A stretch of DNA of 64,000 bases from Sphingomonas trueperi (GCF_011927635.1 NZ_JAATJB010000013.1:1-64000), one strand, 5' to 3'. Numbered from the stretch's first letter, positions 34,661-43,585 are shown. Numbers and translations are program-made. The notes: generated from the letters alone by a model not told the origin.

Positions 34661-35567
34661 CGATCCCGGCGCCACGATCCTGGTGGTGGACGACACCCCC
34701 GAATCGCTCCGCTTCCTCACCGCAACGCTGGAGCAGGCGGGGATGACGGTGCTGATCGCGGTCGACGGGCTGGCGGCGCTGGAGCTGCTGGAGCATGGCA
34801 CGCCGGACCTGATCCTGATGGACGCGGTGATGCCCGGGCTCGACGGGTTCAGCACCACGCGGCGCATCAAGCAGGACGGCCGCTTTCGCCAGGTGCCGGT
34901 GATCTTCATGACCGGGCTTACCGAAAGCGAGCATGTCGTGCGTGGGCTCGATGCGGGGGCGGTCGATTATGTGCACAAGCCGATCGTGGTCGACGAGCTG
35001 CTCGCCCGCGTCTCGGTGCATCTCGCCAATGCCCGGATCGCGCAGAGCAGCCAGCTGGCGCTCGACACCGCCGGGCGGCCCTCCTTCGCGGTCGATCGCG
35101 AGGGCCAGACCGGCTGGCTGACGCCGCTCGCCGCCGAGACGATCGAGCGGCTGTTCCCCGATTGGTCGCCCCGCGCGCTGGACCTGCCCGACGAGCTGGC
35201 CGTGATCGTGCGGCGGTTGCAGGATCCGGCGGTGCCGCCAGGCGCGCAGGCGACGCTGCAGATCGGCGACAGCACGCTCCAGTGCAGCTTCCTGCGCCAG
35301 ACCAGCGCGCGCGAATGGCTGTTCCGCCTGACCGAAAAGCGCGAGGGCGATGCCGAGCGCATCCTCGCCGAGCGCCACGGGCTCACCTCGCGCGAGGCGG
35401 AGGTGCTGGTGTGGCTCAGCCGGGGCAAGCAGAATCGCGAGATCAGCGAGATCCTGGAAATCAGCCCGCGCACCGTGAACAAGCATCTCGAGCAGATCTT
35501 CCAGAAGATGGGGGTCGAGAATCGCGCATCGGCGACGGCGATCGCCGTGGCGACGCTGGCGGGATGA
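34650..35567 (+). CDS. Response regulator with LuxR-type DNA-binding domain
   Basis: 305 aa. Receiver domain with DD at 14-15, phospho-Asp58 (LILMDAVMPGLDG) and Lys near 109 (VHKPIVVDELL). A middle segment of about 90 residues (TGWLTPLAAETIERLF and so on) has no clear family. The C-terminal LuxR helix-turn-helix reads LTSREAEVLVWLSRGKQNRE and continues with ISPRTVNKHLEQIF. The start lies inside the kinase gene (11-bp overlap), so this is its likely partner. The middle segment may bind a ligand or protein. Confidence 0.87.
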   Translation: MSASDPGATILVVDDTPESLRFLTATLEQAGMTVLIAVDGLAALELLEHGTPDLILMDAVMPGLDGFSTTRRIKQDGRFRQVPVIFMTGLTESEHVVRGLDAGAVDYVHKPIVVDELLARVSVHLANARIAQSSQLALDTAGRPSFAVDREGQTGWLTPLAAETIERLFPDWSPRALDLPDELAVIVRRLQDPAVPPGAQATLQIGDSTLQCSFLRQTSAREWLFRLTEKREGDAERILAERHGLTSREAEVLVWLSRGKQNREISEILEISPRTVNKHLEQIFQKMGVENRASATAIAVATLAG

Positions 35568-37108
35568 GCGCGGCCGCGGCGCGGGCGGCGCTGGAGCAGG
35601 GGGATTTCGATACCGCCAGCCGGCTGGCCTCGGCGGCGCTTCCCTCGGCCGAGGGCGCCTTCCTGCTGGGCGTGATCGCGGCGGAGCAGGGGCGGATCGG
35701 CGAGGCGATCCGGCAGATCGAGGCGGCGGTGGCGGCGGACCCGCGCGGCGAATATCGCGCGCAGCTTGCGCGGCTCTACACGCTGGTGCGGCGCGACGGC
35801 GATGCAGCGGCGCAGCTTGCCGCGGCGGAGGCGGACCCGCCCGCCGACGCGCTGTCGCGCGACACGATCGGCTGTGTCTATGCACGGCTCGGCGATCATG
35901 TAGCCGCGCTACCCCATTTCGAGGTGGCGGTGGCGGTGGCGCCCGAGAACGACCAGTTCCTCTACAACCACGCGGCGACGCTGAGCTTTCTCGGCCGGGT
36001 CGACGATGCCGAGGCGGCGCTGGAAACACTGCTGGCGCGCAGCCCGGACGATGCTCGCGCGCACCATCTACTTGCTGGGCTGCGCAAGCAGGGGCCGGAG
36101 CGCAACCATGTTGTGCGGCTGCAAGCGGCAAAGCAGCGCGCGCGGGGGCCGGACCGGCTGCTCACCGGCTATGCGCTCGCCAAGGAGCTGGAGGATATCG
36201 GCCGCGGCGACGACGCGCTGGCCTGCCTGCTGGAAGTGAACGCCGAACATCGCGCCGCGCTCGGCTATGCTCCGGCGCGCGACGCGGCGATCGTCGATGC
36301 CGTGGCGGGAAGCTGGCCGGCCTTCGCCGCCGCGCCGGTCACGGACGCGCCCGCCGAGGCGCCGATCCTGATCATCGGCATGCCGCGTACCGGCACCACC
36401 CTGGTCGACCGCATCCTCGCTGCGCACCCGGCGGTGGAGAGCGGCGGGGAACTCCAGGCCCTTCCGCTGGCGGTAAAGGCCGCCTCGGGCACCCGCAGCC
36501 GCACCGTGCTCGACCCCGAGACGCTCCATGCCGCGGCGGGCACCGATCTCGGTGCGATCGGCCGCGACTATCTGGCGCGGGCGGCGCATCACCGGCGGCT
36601 GCCCGAGCGGCGCTTCGTCGACAAATTCCCCGGCAATTTCCACTATGCCGGCATCGCTGCGCGGGCGCTGCCGAACGCCGCGATCGTCTGCCTGCGCCGC
36701 AACCCGATGGACACGGTGCTGGCCAACTTCCGCAACCTGTTCGCGATCAGCTCGCGCTATTACGACTATAGCTACGACCTGCTCGATATCGCCGCCTATG
36801 TCGCCGGGTTCGAGCGGCTGATGACCTTGTGGCGCACGGCGCTGCCCGGGCGCATCCTAGAGCTGCGCTACGAGGACATCGTCGCGGACCAGGAACACGC
36901 GACCCGCCGCCTGCTCGCGCATTGCGGGCTCGACTGGTCCGAACGCTGCCTCGATTTCCACGCGCAGGGTGGGGCGGTCTCCACCCCGAGCGCGGCGCAG
37001 GTCCGCCGCCCGATCTACCGCGACTCGGTCGCGCGCTGGCGCAAACACGAAGCGGTGCTGGCGCCCGTCGCCGCCTATTTCGCCGAGCGCGGCATCGCCA
37101 TCGACTGA
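35564..37108 (+). CDS. TPR-sulfotransferase fusion protein
   Basis: 514 aa. The N-terminal half has tetratricopeptide-like repeats (about 1-235, with AEGAFLLGVIAAEQGRIGEA and DTIGCVYARLGDHVAALPHF). A sulfotransferase domain follows, with the PAPS-binding loop ILIIGMPRTGTTLVDRIL (268-285), the FVDKFPGNFHYAG segment and CLRRNPMDTVLANF near the 3'-phosphate site. Such fusions are common in alphaproteobacteria and may sulfate proteins or glycans; the substrate is unknown. The ATG overlaps the response regulator stop (ATGA), making it part of the two-component operon. Confidence 0.85.
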   Translation: MSAAAARAALEQGDFDTASRLASAALPSAEGAFLLGVIAAEQGRIGEAIRQIEAAVAADPRGEYRAQLARLYTLVRRDGDAAAQLAAAEADPPADALSRDTIGCVYARLGDHVAALPHFEVAVAVAPENDQFLYNHAATLSFLGRVDDAEAALETLLARSPDDARAHHLLAGLRKQGPERNHVVRLQAAKQRARGPDRLLTGYALAKELEDIGRGDDALACLLEVNAEHRAALGYAPARDAAIVDAVAGSWPAFAAAPVTDAPAEAPILIIGMPRTGTTLVDRILAAHPAVESGGELQALPLAVKAASGTRSRTVLDPETLHAAAGTDLGAIGRDYLARAAHHRRLPERRFVDKFPGNFHYAGIAARALPNAAIVCLRRNPMDTVLANFRNLFAISSRYYDYSYDLLDIAAYVAGFERLMTLWRTALPGRILELRYEDIVADQEHATRRLLAHCGLDWSERCLDFHAQGGAVSTPSAAQVRRPIYRDSVARWRKHEAVLAPVAAYFAERGIAID

Positions 37109-37168
37109 GCGCCGCGTACGTCAAACGGCGCATGGTGCGCCGCGGCGGACTTCGACAACCTCGCGTGC

Positions 37169-37543
37169 ATGGCTAGATTCTCCTGCTTCGCTTTGGGTGC
37201 TGCGCTGCTGATCGCACCGGCGGCGCATGCCGATGCGCGTCCGAGCGCCAAGCTGGTGCGCTGTGCAGCGGGTGACTGCCTGCTGATCCGCGGTACGCGA
37301 AGCTCCGCCGCTCAGACGATCACGATCAACGACCGCATCGTCGCGGCCAGCGGCGGGCGCGGCTGGAAAGTCCGCGTACCGGTGGCGGCGGTGCGGGGCT
37401 TTGCCTCGCCCTTCGCGCGCACGCTCGACGTGGCGGTTGTCAATGCGGTGGGGCAGGTCGAGCGGCGGGAAACCGTGCGTCTGCCGGTCGGGCTGATGGG
37501 TCACACCACCGAACTCGCCTCGCTGGTAGTACGTGCGCGATGA
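37169..37543 (+). CDS. Small secreted protein, unknown function
   Basis: 124 aa with a clear signal peptide (FSCFALGAALLIAPAAHADA). The mature part of about 100 residues is predicted mostly beta (KLVRCAAGDCLLIRGTR, QTITINDRIVAASGG, RTLDVAVVNAVGQVERR), with two cysteines that may form a disulfide (RCAAGDC). No family recognised. It stands alone between the sulfotransferase gene and a spacer with two hairpins. Confidence 0.6.
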   Translation: MARFSCFALGAALLIAPAAHADARPSAKLVRCAAGDCLLIRGTRSSAAQTITINDRIVAASGGRGWKVRVPVAAVRGFASPFARTLDVAVVNAVGQVERRETVRLPVGLMGHTTELASLVVRAR

Positions 37544-37620
37544 TTTGTAATAACGATGGAGTCGGTGTCCAAAGTATGAAGAACGGCTGAAGCTGTAATA
37601 AGCAATTGCTGCGTTGCAAA

Positions 37621-37647
37621 ACTTGCCGCATCGTAGGATGCGGAAGT
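37621..37647. other. Stem-loop in the urcA leader region
   Basis: ACTTGCCGCATC-GTAG-GATGCGGAAGT folds into an 11-bp stem with one bulged G and a four-base loop. It is 103 bp upstream of the UrcA-family start and 78 bp after the previous stop. No T-tract follows, so it is either a weak terminator or a leader structure. Confidence 0.4.
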
Positions 37648-37703
37648 TACGTAGCGTATCTATAGCTTTTAAACTTGCCGTTCGTCGTTCCTGCGACTAG
37701 ATG

Positions 37704-37727
37704 CGCCTCAGCCGCTCGGGTGAGGCG
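37704..37727 (+). other. Second stem-loop close to the urcA start
   Basis: CGCCTCA (37704-37710) pairs with TGAGGCG (37721-37727) around a 10-base loop. It lies 22 bp before the start codon and just upstream of the ribosome site GCAGGAG, so it could influence translation. Confidence 0.4.
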
Positions 37728-37749
37728 GTCTTGGTTGCAGGAGATTGCC

Positions 37750-38082
37750 ATGAAGATGCTCGTCGCGGCCGCCGCCGCGCTTTCGATCAGTACCGCCGCC
37801 TTTGCCGGCACGAGCGACACCAGCTTCGGCAAGCCCAGCGCGACGCTGACGCTCGCCGGTCTCGATCTCGCCACTGCCGACGGCCAGCAGCGCCTCGCCA
37901 CCCGCGTCGACCAGGCCGCCCGCGCGGTGTGCGGCGAGAATCTCGCGACCATCCACCCCGAACTCGAAGCCCGCGCGCGCCTGTGCCGTGCCGATGTCGC
38001 CGAGCAGGTCCGCAGCCAGATCGAGGCGCGCCTCGCGCAGGCGAACAAGGCCGGCGGCGTGCAGGTCGCGGCGCTGCGCTGA
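37750..38082 (+). CDS. UrcA-family small exported protein
   Basis: 110 aa; ATG at 37750 after GCAGGAGATTGCC. Signal peptide KMLVAAAAALSISTAAFAG. The UrcA hallmarks are present: LAGLDLATADGQQRLATRVD and two conserved cysteines (AVCGEN, RLCRADV) likely to form a disulfide, then a short helical tail. UrcA-family proteins are found in sphingomonads and related bacteria with no firm function. Two hairpins in the leader may mark post-transcriptional control. Confidence 0.85.
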   Translation: MKMLVAAAAALSISTAAFAGTSDTSFGKPSATLTLAGLDLATADGQQRLATRVDQAARAVCGENLATIHPELEARARLCRADVAEQVRSQIEARLAQANKAGGVQVAALR

Positions 38083-38255
38083 GCCCGACCGCCGGAACGG
38101 CCTTTTCCCGGCCGCGCGTGTCCCGAAAGGATGCGCGCGGCCGCGTGCTTTGGGGCCGCTACGTCATTCGGCCACCTGCGCGGGCATCGTTTGCATGGCT
38201 AGCTTCGGATCGACACGGGGCGGCATCGCCCCGCTCGCGATCGGGACGACAGCGC

Positions 38256-39140
38256 ATGACCAAAGGGCTCGTGAACCTCATACCGCCGGCGACCGTGGTG
38301 GCGGTCGTCTGCTTCTGGGCCTTCGCGCCCGCCGCCATCCTCGCCAATCCCTGGACGATCGTGATCGTCTCTTCGCTGATCACGCTCTACATCCAAGGCC
38401 TCGAGTTCGTCTTCGAGCGGCATGCGGGCTGGCGGATGCACTGGCGCGAGTTCTGGACCGACCTGTTCTACGTCGTGCTCGGCGCGACCGCGATTTCCTG
38501 GGCGTCGCGCATGCTGGCCGAAACGCCCCTGCTCGCGCTCAAGCAGTCGCTGGGGATCGCGACGCCCTGGGCCATGCACTGGCCCTTCCTGGCGCAGGTG
38601 GCGCTGGTGATCTTCCTGATCGAGTTCGGCCAGTACTGGATGCACCGGCTGATGCACAATTCGGCGCCCTTCTGGCTGACGCATGCACCGCACCACCACA
38701 TCACCCAGCTCAATGCCGCCAAGGGCTTTGTCGGCAACCCGATCGAGCTGTTCCTGATCAGCCTCAGCGTCGTCGCGCTGTTCGACCTGCCGTTGACCGC
38801 GATCTTCTGCGGGGTGAGCGTGCTGGGTGTCGTCTCCGGCTTCGCCCATGCCAATGTGCGGTCCGATCCGCCGATCTGGTACAGCTTCGTGTTCACCACG
38901 ATCCGCCACCACAGCCTGCACCATTCGGTGCCCTATGAGGATACGCGCTGCAACTATGGCAACTCGTTGATCCTGCTCGACCGGATCTTCGGCACCTACA
39001 AGGAAGGCGAGGCCTCGGTGGTCGGCCAGGACGAGCGGCGGCGGCTGTCGATCCGCGAACAATGGCTGTTCCCGTTCCAGCCGATCCTCGCCCGGCTGAA
39101 GCAGCGTCCGGCTGCCACCACCGACGTGGCCGCGGGCTGA
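38256..39140 (+). CDS. Sterol desaturase / fatty-acid hydroxylase family protein (second copy)
   Basis: 294 aa membrane di-iron oxygenase. The histidine boxes are HRLMH, HAPHHH, FAHANV and RHHSLHH. Membrane helices flank them (ATVVAVVCFWAFAPAAIL, WTIVIVSSLITLYI). It is a paralogue of the 20790-21734 protein, with the same box order and the same C-terminal pattern (REQWLFPFQPILARLKQ against KEQMLYPFRPVARWVKQ). Unlike that copy it has no small membrane partner; a beta-propeller gene follows after 3 bp. The substrate lipid is unknown. Confidence 0.85.
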   Translation: MTKGLVNLIPPATVVAVVCFWAFAPAAILANPWTIVIVSSLITLYIQGLEFVFERHAGWRMHWREFWTDLFYVVLGATAISWASRMLAETPLLALKQSLGIATPWAMHWPFLAQVALVIFLIEFGQYWMHRLMHNSAPFWLTHAPHHHITQLNAAKGFVGNPIELFLISLSVVALFDLPLTAIFCGVSVLGVVSGFAHANVRSDPPIWYSFVFTTIRHHSLHHSVPYEDTRCNYGNSLILLDRIFGTYKEGEASVVGQDERRRLSIREQWLFPFQPILARLKQRPAATTDVAAG

Positions 39141-39143
39141 GCG

Positions 39144-40079
39144 ATGGTCTGGATGCCGATGCTCGCCATGCTGCTCGCCGCCGCGCACGCAGATGCCGAC
39201 CCGCAGCCGCGCGAGGAGCAGGTGCTCACCGTGCCCGGCTTCGCCGATTTCCTCGCGGTCGACGGCGACAGCGTCTGGGCGACCAACAAGGGGCGGGTCG
39301 AACGCTGGTCGCGCGGCGGCAAGCGCGCCGAAGTGGCGATGACGCACCCGTGCGGGGCGATGGCGATCGCGGCGGACTCGCTGTGGGTCGCGGATTGCAA
39401 GGACGGCACGCTCAACCGCATCGACCTCAAGACCGCCAGGCTGCTGGCGGCGATCCCCACCGGCATCGCCAACCCGGCGGGCGAGCTCAACGTCGTGGCG
39501 GGTGCGGGATCGATCTGGGTGGCAAGTGACAATGCGGGCAAGATCGCCCGCGTGGACCCGGCCGACAATCATGTCGTTGCCTCGATCGCGGTCGATCCGG
39601 GCACGCATTACCTCGCCTTCGGGTTCGATGCGCTATGGGCGGTGAGCAGCGGCCAGCAATCGCTCCAGCGGATCGACCCCACCACCAACCAGATGACCGG
39701 GCGCGCCAAGCTCGGCAAGCAGCCGGGCTTCCTTGCCGCGGGCGAGGGTGCGGTGTGGGTGCAGGAACAGGGCGACGGAACGCTCGCGCGGATCGATCCT
39801 GCCACGGTGGAAGTCTCCGGCCGAGTGAAGGTCGGCGCCGATCTGCTCTACGGCGACATCGATACCGGCGGCGGCATGGTCTGGCTGCGCACCACCGCCG
39901 ACCAGACCTTCGTCACCATCGATCCCAAGACGCTCGCGATCCTCGGCCGCCTCGGCAAGCCCAGCGGCAGCGGTGCGCTGCGCTTCGCCGGGAACGGCGT
40001 ATGGACCAGCGCGCACGACGTCCACACGCTGTCGTGGTGGAGCTTCACCCACGCTGCTTCGGGCGGCGCCGCGAACTAG
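39144..40079 (+). CDS. Secreted YVTN/PQQ-like beta-propeller protein
   Basis: 311 aa. Short signal (MPMLAMLLAAAHADA), then at least six propeller blades with the recurring pattern 'G-x-x-S-[IL]-W-V-A' (GDSVWATN, ADSLWVADCKDGTLNRID, AGSIWVASDNAGKIARVD, FDALWAVSSGQQSLQRID, EGAVWVQEQGDGTLARID). Such proteins usually act as binding scaffolds in the periplasm; no catalytic motif is seen. The start follows the desaturase stop after 3 bp, so the two are probably co-expressed. Confidence 0.75.
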   Translation: MVWMPMLAMLLAAAHADADPQPREEQVLTVPGFADFLAVDGDSVWATNKGRVERWSRGGKRAEVAMTHPCGAMAIAADSLWVADCKDGTLNRIDLKTARLLAAIPTGIANPAGELNVVAGAGSIWVASDNAGKIARVDPADNHVVASIAVDPGTHYLAFGFDALWAVSSGQQSLQRIDPTTNQMTGRAKLGKQPGFLAAGEGAVWVQEQGDGTLARIDPATVEVSGRVKVGADLLYGDIDTGGGMVWLRTTADQTFVTIDPKTLAILGRLGKPSGSGALRFAGNGVWTSAHDVHTLSWWSFTHAASGGAAN

Positions 40080-40107
40080 ATCGCGGCGGCGAGCAGCGCC
40101 GCGCCCG

Positions 40108-40590
40108 TCACTGCCCCTTGGCCAGCTTGATGCCCAGCAGCACCAGCCGCTCGCCGGTAATGCCGAACCAGTGCGGTACGCCCGCGGGCACCAGGATCAC
40201 GTCGCCCGGCGCGAGCGTGCGGGTGGTGCCGCCGTCGATTCGGCTGCCTTCCACCAGCGTGGGGTTGCGGACCTCGCGATCGGGCATGGTGCCGCCCGAG
40301 ACGAGCGTGCCCGCACCTTCCAGCACGATCGCATATTCCGCCTGGTCGGGATGGACGGCAGGCTTGCCCGGCTTCTTCCAGATCTCGATCGCGGCGTTGT
40401 TGCTGCCGTCGCGGACCAGCGGCTTCCAGGCGAAGCCCTGGCCCGGCTTCATTTCGGCCAGCATCGCCTTGAGCTGCGCCTGGACGTCCTTGGCGGTGGC
40501 GAACGACGTGGGATCGGTGGCGGTCTGCGCGGCGGCGGGCAGGGCGAACAGCAATGCGGCCGTGGCAACGGCGCTGGGCAGGATCTTCAC
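40108..40590 (-). CDS. Exported cupin-domain protein
   Basis: 160 aa from GTG 40588-40590, preceded by GGGAGAGAGG. Signal peptide KILPSAVATAALLFALPAAAQ. A single cupin fold with IEIWKKPGKPAVHPDQAEYAIVLEGAGTLVSGG (first motif region, one His) and LAPGDVILVPAGVPHWFGI (second motif, His). The metal-binding set is thinner than in enzymes with a full HxH...E...H, so it may be a sugar- or acid-binding protein. The LysR gene lies upstream on the same strand with a 66-bp gap. Confidence 0.75.
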   Translation of the reverse strand: MKILPSAVATAALLFALPAAAQTATDPTSFATAKDVQAQLKAMLAEMKPGQGFAWKPLVRDGSNNAAIEIWKKPGKPAVHPDQAEYAIVLEGAGTLVSGGTMPDREVRNPTLVEGSRIDGGTTRTLAPGDVILVPAGVPHWFGITGERLVLLGIKLAKGQ

Positions 40591-40656
40591 GGCCTCTCTC
40601 CCTATAGTGTGTTGAGAACGCTTGGTGCTCTTCCCCGCCAACCTGCCACAGCCGGA

Positions 40657-41550
40657 TCATCCCCGCCAGCGCAACCGCTCGACCAGCAGCGCCAGGGCCG
40701 GCGTGGGCTGGCGGCGGCTCGGGTAGTAGAGGTGATAGCCCGCGAAGGGCGGCGAGAAGCGCGTCAGCACCGCCTCCAGCGCGCCGCTCGCCAGATGCGG
40801 CGCCAGCATCGCATCGGGCAGGCAGGCGATGCCGAATCCGTCGAGCGCCGCGCGCAGGATCGGGAAGACCGACGAGAAGGTGAGCGGGCCCTCGACCCAG
40901 ACCTTGCGGTCGCGGCCGTCCTCCTCGAACTCCCAGGCATAGAGCCCGCCATAGGTGGGCAGGCGCAGGTTGATGCAGGCGTGCGCCGTCAGGTCCTCGA
41001 TCGCCTCCGGCCGCCCGGCACGATCGAAATAGGCGGGGGACGCCACCGCCAGCATCCGCGCCTCGGGGCCGATCGGCACCGCCACCATGTCCTTGGCGAT
41101 GATGTCGCCGAAGCGCACGCCCGCATCGAAGCGCTCGGCGACGATGTCCTTCAGCCGATAGTCGCTGTCGATCTCGACCCGGATGTCCGGGAATTCGCGC
41201 AGGATCGGCGCCAGTCGCGGCCAGAGCAGCGTGTGCAGCGAATGCTCGTCGGCGCTGATCCGCACCAGCCCGGCCGGCTTGTCGCGCAGCGCGGTCAGTG
41301 CCGCCAGCTCGGCTTCGATCTCGTCCAGCCGCGGCGCGAGCGTGGCGAACAGCCGCTCGCCCGCCTCGGTGAGGCTGACGCTGCGCGTGGTGCGATGGAG
41401 CAGCCGCACTCCCAGCCGCTCCTCCAGCCCGCGCATCGCGTGGCTGAGCGCCGAGGGCGTCACGCCGCTCTGCGCCGCCGCCCGGGTGAAGCTCTTCTGG
41501 CGCGCCACGGCGAGGAAGGCGGTCAGTTCGGAGAGCTGCTGGCGGTTCAT
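40657..41550 (-). CDS. LysR-family transcriptional regulator
   Basis: 297 aa. An N-terminal winged helix (LSELTAFLAVARQKSFTRAA and SHAMRGLEERLGVRLLHRTT) and a periplasmic-binding-like effector domain (about 90-297). It resembles AaeR/DsdC-like repressor-activators that act on a divergent neighbour. The neighbour is a zinc alcohol dehydrogenase gene, and the gap between them contains two short palindromes, so the dehydrogenase is the likely target. The effector is unknown. Confidence 0.87.
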   Translation of the reverse strand: MNRQQLSELTAFLAVARQKSFTRAAAQSGVTPSALSHAMRGLEERLGVRLLHRTTRSVSLTEAGERLFATLAPRLDEIEAELAALTALRDKPAGLVRISADEHSLHTLLWPRLAPILREFPDIRVEIDSDYRLKDIVAERFDAGVRFGDIIAKDMVAVPIGPEARMLAVASPAYFDRAGRPEAIEDLTAHACINLRLPTYGGLYAWEFEEDGRDRKVWVEGPLTFSSVFPILRAALDGFGIACLPDAMLAPHLASGALEAVLTRFSPPFAGYHLYYPSRRQPTPALALLVERLRWRG

Positions 41551-41564
41551 TGCTGAACCCTATT

Positions 41565-41579
41565 CAGTACTGCATGCAG
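41565..41579. promoter_or_regulatory. Overlapping palindromes in the LysR/ADH gap
   Basis: CAGTACTG (41565-41572) and CTGCATGCAG (41570-41579) overlap just upstream of the LysR gene and 95 bp before the dehydrogenase start. They are suited to be a LysR recognition site for auto- and divergent regulation. Confidence 0.4.
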
Positions 41580-41673
41580 ATACCAGCGCCTAATCGCTAT
41601 TGTCGCGCGGCCCCATGTTGACGGCGAGGGTCACATGGCCCTGCAGTTTCTTACCTCCAAGGGGACCCGAACC

Positions 41674-42723
41674 ATGGCCACCAAAGCCTATGGCGCCTAT
41701 GCCGCCGACAAGCCGCTCGAACCGATCGACATCGAGCGCCGCGCGCCCGGCGATCACGACGTGCAGATCGACATCCTCTATTGCGGCGTCTGCCACTCCG
41801 ACCTTCACCAGGTGAAGTCCGAATGGGACGGCACGCTGTACCCCTGCGTGCCGGGCCACGAGATCGTCGGCCGGGTGAGCGCGGTCGGCGAGCATGTCTC
41901 CAAGTTCGCGGTGGGCGACGTGGTCGGCGTCGGCTGCATGGTCGACAGCTGTCAGCATTGCGCCTCGTGCGACGAGGGGCTGGAGCAATATTGCGAGAAC
42001 GGCTTCGTCGGCACCTATAACGGCCCGACGCCGGACGCCCCCGGCCATACGCTGGGCGGCTATTCGCAGCGCATCGTCGTCAGCGACAAGTTCGTGCTCA
42101 AGGTCGGGCATGGCGAGGAGGATCTTGCCGCGGTCGCGCCGCTGCTGTGCGCGGGCATCACCACCTGGTCGCCGCTCCGCCACTGGCAGGTCGGTCCGGG
42201 CAAGAAGGTCGGCATCGTCGGCATCGGCGGGCTCGGCCATATGGGCGTGAAGCTGGCGCATGCGCTGGGGGCACACGTCGTCGCCTTCACCACCTCGGAG
42301 AGCAAGCGCGCCGATGCGCTGGCGCTGGGCGCGGACGATGTCGTCGTGTCGCGCGATGCCGAGGCGATGGCGGCGCACGCGGGCAGCTTCGACTTCATCC
42401 TCAACACGGTGGCCGCCAGCCATAATCTCGACGCCTTCACCACCCTGCTCAAGCGCGACGGCACGCTGACGCTGGTGGGCGTGCCCGAGCATGCGCACCC
42501 CTCGCCCAACGTTGCGGCGCTGATCTTCAAGCGCCGCTCGATCGCCGGCTCGCTGATCGGCGGCATCGCCGAGACGCAGGAGATGCTCGATTTCTGCGCC
42601 GAGCACGGCATCGTCGCGGACATCGAGATGATCCGCGCCGACGAGATCAACACCGCCTATGCGCGCATGCTCAAGAGCGACGTGAAGTACCGCTTCGTCA
42701 TCGACATCGCGTCGATGGGCTGA
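41674..42723 (+). CDS. Zinc-dependent NAD(P) alcohol dehydrogenase, YahK-like
   Basis: 349 aa medium-chain dehydrogenase. ATG at 41674 follows AAGGGGACC. Catalytic zinc ligands: Cys40 (CGVCHSD), His62-Glu63 (PGHEIVG) and Cys near 162. Structural zinc cysteines lie in CMVDSCQHCASCDEGLEQYC. The cofactor-binding motif is GIGGLGHMGVKLA. Close relatives (YahK, cinnamyl-alcohol-type) reduce aldehydes with NADPH. It probably serves aldehyde detoxification, under a divergent LysR regulator. The N-terminus agrees with the family without the upstream in-frame extension. Confidence 0.9.
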   Translation: MATKAYGAYAADKPLEPIDIERRAPGDHDVQIDILYCGVCHSDLHQVKSEWDGTLYPCVPGHEIVGRVSAVGEHVSKFAVGDVVGVGCMVDSCQHCASCDEGLEQYCENGFVGTYNGPTPDAPGHTLGGYSQRIVVSDKFVLKVGHGEEDLAAVAPLLCAGITTWSPLRHWQVGPGKKVGIVGIGGLGHMGVKLAHALGAHVVAFTTSESKRADALALGADDVVVSRDAEAMAAHAGSFDFILNTVAASHNLDAFTTLLKRDGTLTLVGVPEHAHPSPNVAALIFKRRSIAGSLIGGIAETQEMLDFCAEHGIVADIEMIRADEINTAYARMLKSDVKYRFVIDIASMG

Positions 42724-42795
42724 GGCCCGGCGGGGGCGGCATCTGCGTCGCCCCCGTGATTTCCCTTTCCGCCGCCAGCACCCTACATCGCCGCG

Positions 42796-43527
42796 ATGCA
42801 TCTTCGCGCCGAAGCCATCCTGCTCAGCGTTCGCGCCCACGGCGAACATGGCGCGATCGTGCGGGCGCTGACCGAAAACGACGGCGTCCAGCCCGGCTAT
42901 GTCCGCGGCGGCCGTTCGCGGGCGCTGCGGCCGGTGCTCCAGCCGGCGAACCTCATCCAGGGCGAATGGCGCGCGCGGACCGAGGAGCAGCTCGCCGGGC
43001 TCACCGTCGAGCTCCTCCACAGCCGCGCCCCGATGTTCGGCGAGCCGCTGCCCGCCGCCGCGCTCGCCTGGGTGACCGCGCTCACCGCCGCGACGCTGCC
43101 CGAGGGGCTGCCCTATCCTCGCCTCCATGCCGCGCTGGGCGGCGTGCTCGACGCGATCGAAGCCGCACCCGCCGCGCGCGGCTGGGCGGTGGCGCTGGTG
43201 CGCTACGAGCTGCTGCTGCTCGCCGAGCTCGGCTTCGGCCTCGATCTGGAACGGTGCGCGGCGACCGGAGCGAGCGAGGACTTGGCCTATGTCAGCCCCA
43301 AGAGCGGGATCGCGGTGAGCCGGGCGGGGGCGCTGGGCTATGAGAATCGCCTGCTCGCCTTGCCCGATTTCCTCACCGCAGGCGGTGCGGCGGACTGGGA
43401 GGATATCCTGGCCGGCCTGCGCCTCACCGGCCACTTCCTCGCGCGCGACCTGCTGATCGGCCGCGGCGCCGATCTGATGGCGGCGCGCGCCCGGCTGGTC
43501 GACCGATTGTTGCGGGCGGTTGCATGA
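42796..43527 (+). CDS. recO: DNA repair protein RecO
   Basis: 243 aa. N-terminal OB-fold (LRAEAILLSVRAHGEHGAIV, GVQPGYVRGGRSR) and a helical domain (RYELLLLAELGFGLDLERC, YVSPKSGIAVSRAGA, RLLALPDFL). RecO helps load RecA onto SSB-coated DNA in the RecFOR pathway. The zinc cysteines of some homologues are reduced to one (ERCAATG), as in many alphaproteobacterial RecO. leuB follows in the same direction after 58 bp. Confidence 0.93.
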   Translation: MHLRAEAILLSVRAHGEHGAIVRALTENDGVQPGYVRGGRSRALRPVLQPANLIQGEWRARTEEQLAGLTVELLHSRAPMFGEPLPAAALAWVTALTAATLPEGLPYPRLHAALGGVLDAIEAAPAARGWAVALVRYELLLLAELGFGLDLERCAATGASEDLAYVSPKSGIAVSRAGALGYENRLLALPDFLTAGGAADWEDILAGLRLTGHFLARDLLIGRGADLMAARARLVDRLLRAVA

Positions 43528-43585
43528 AGACCCCCAGGGCGGCTAAGCGCGCCTCTCAGGACATGCTGCTAGCGTGGGGATCGGA

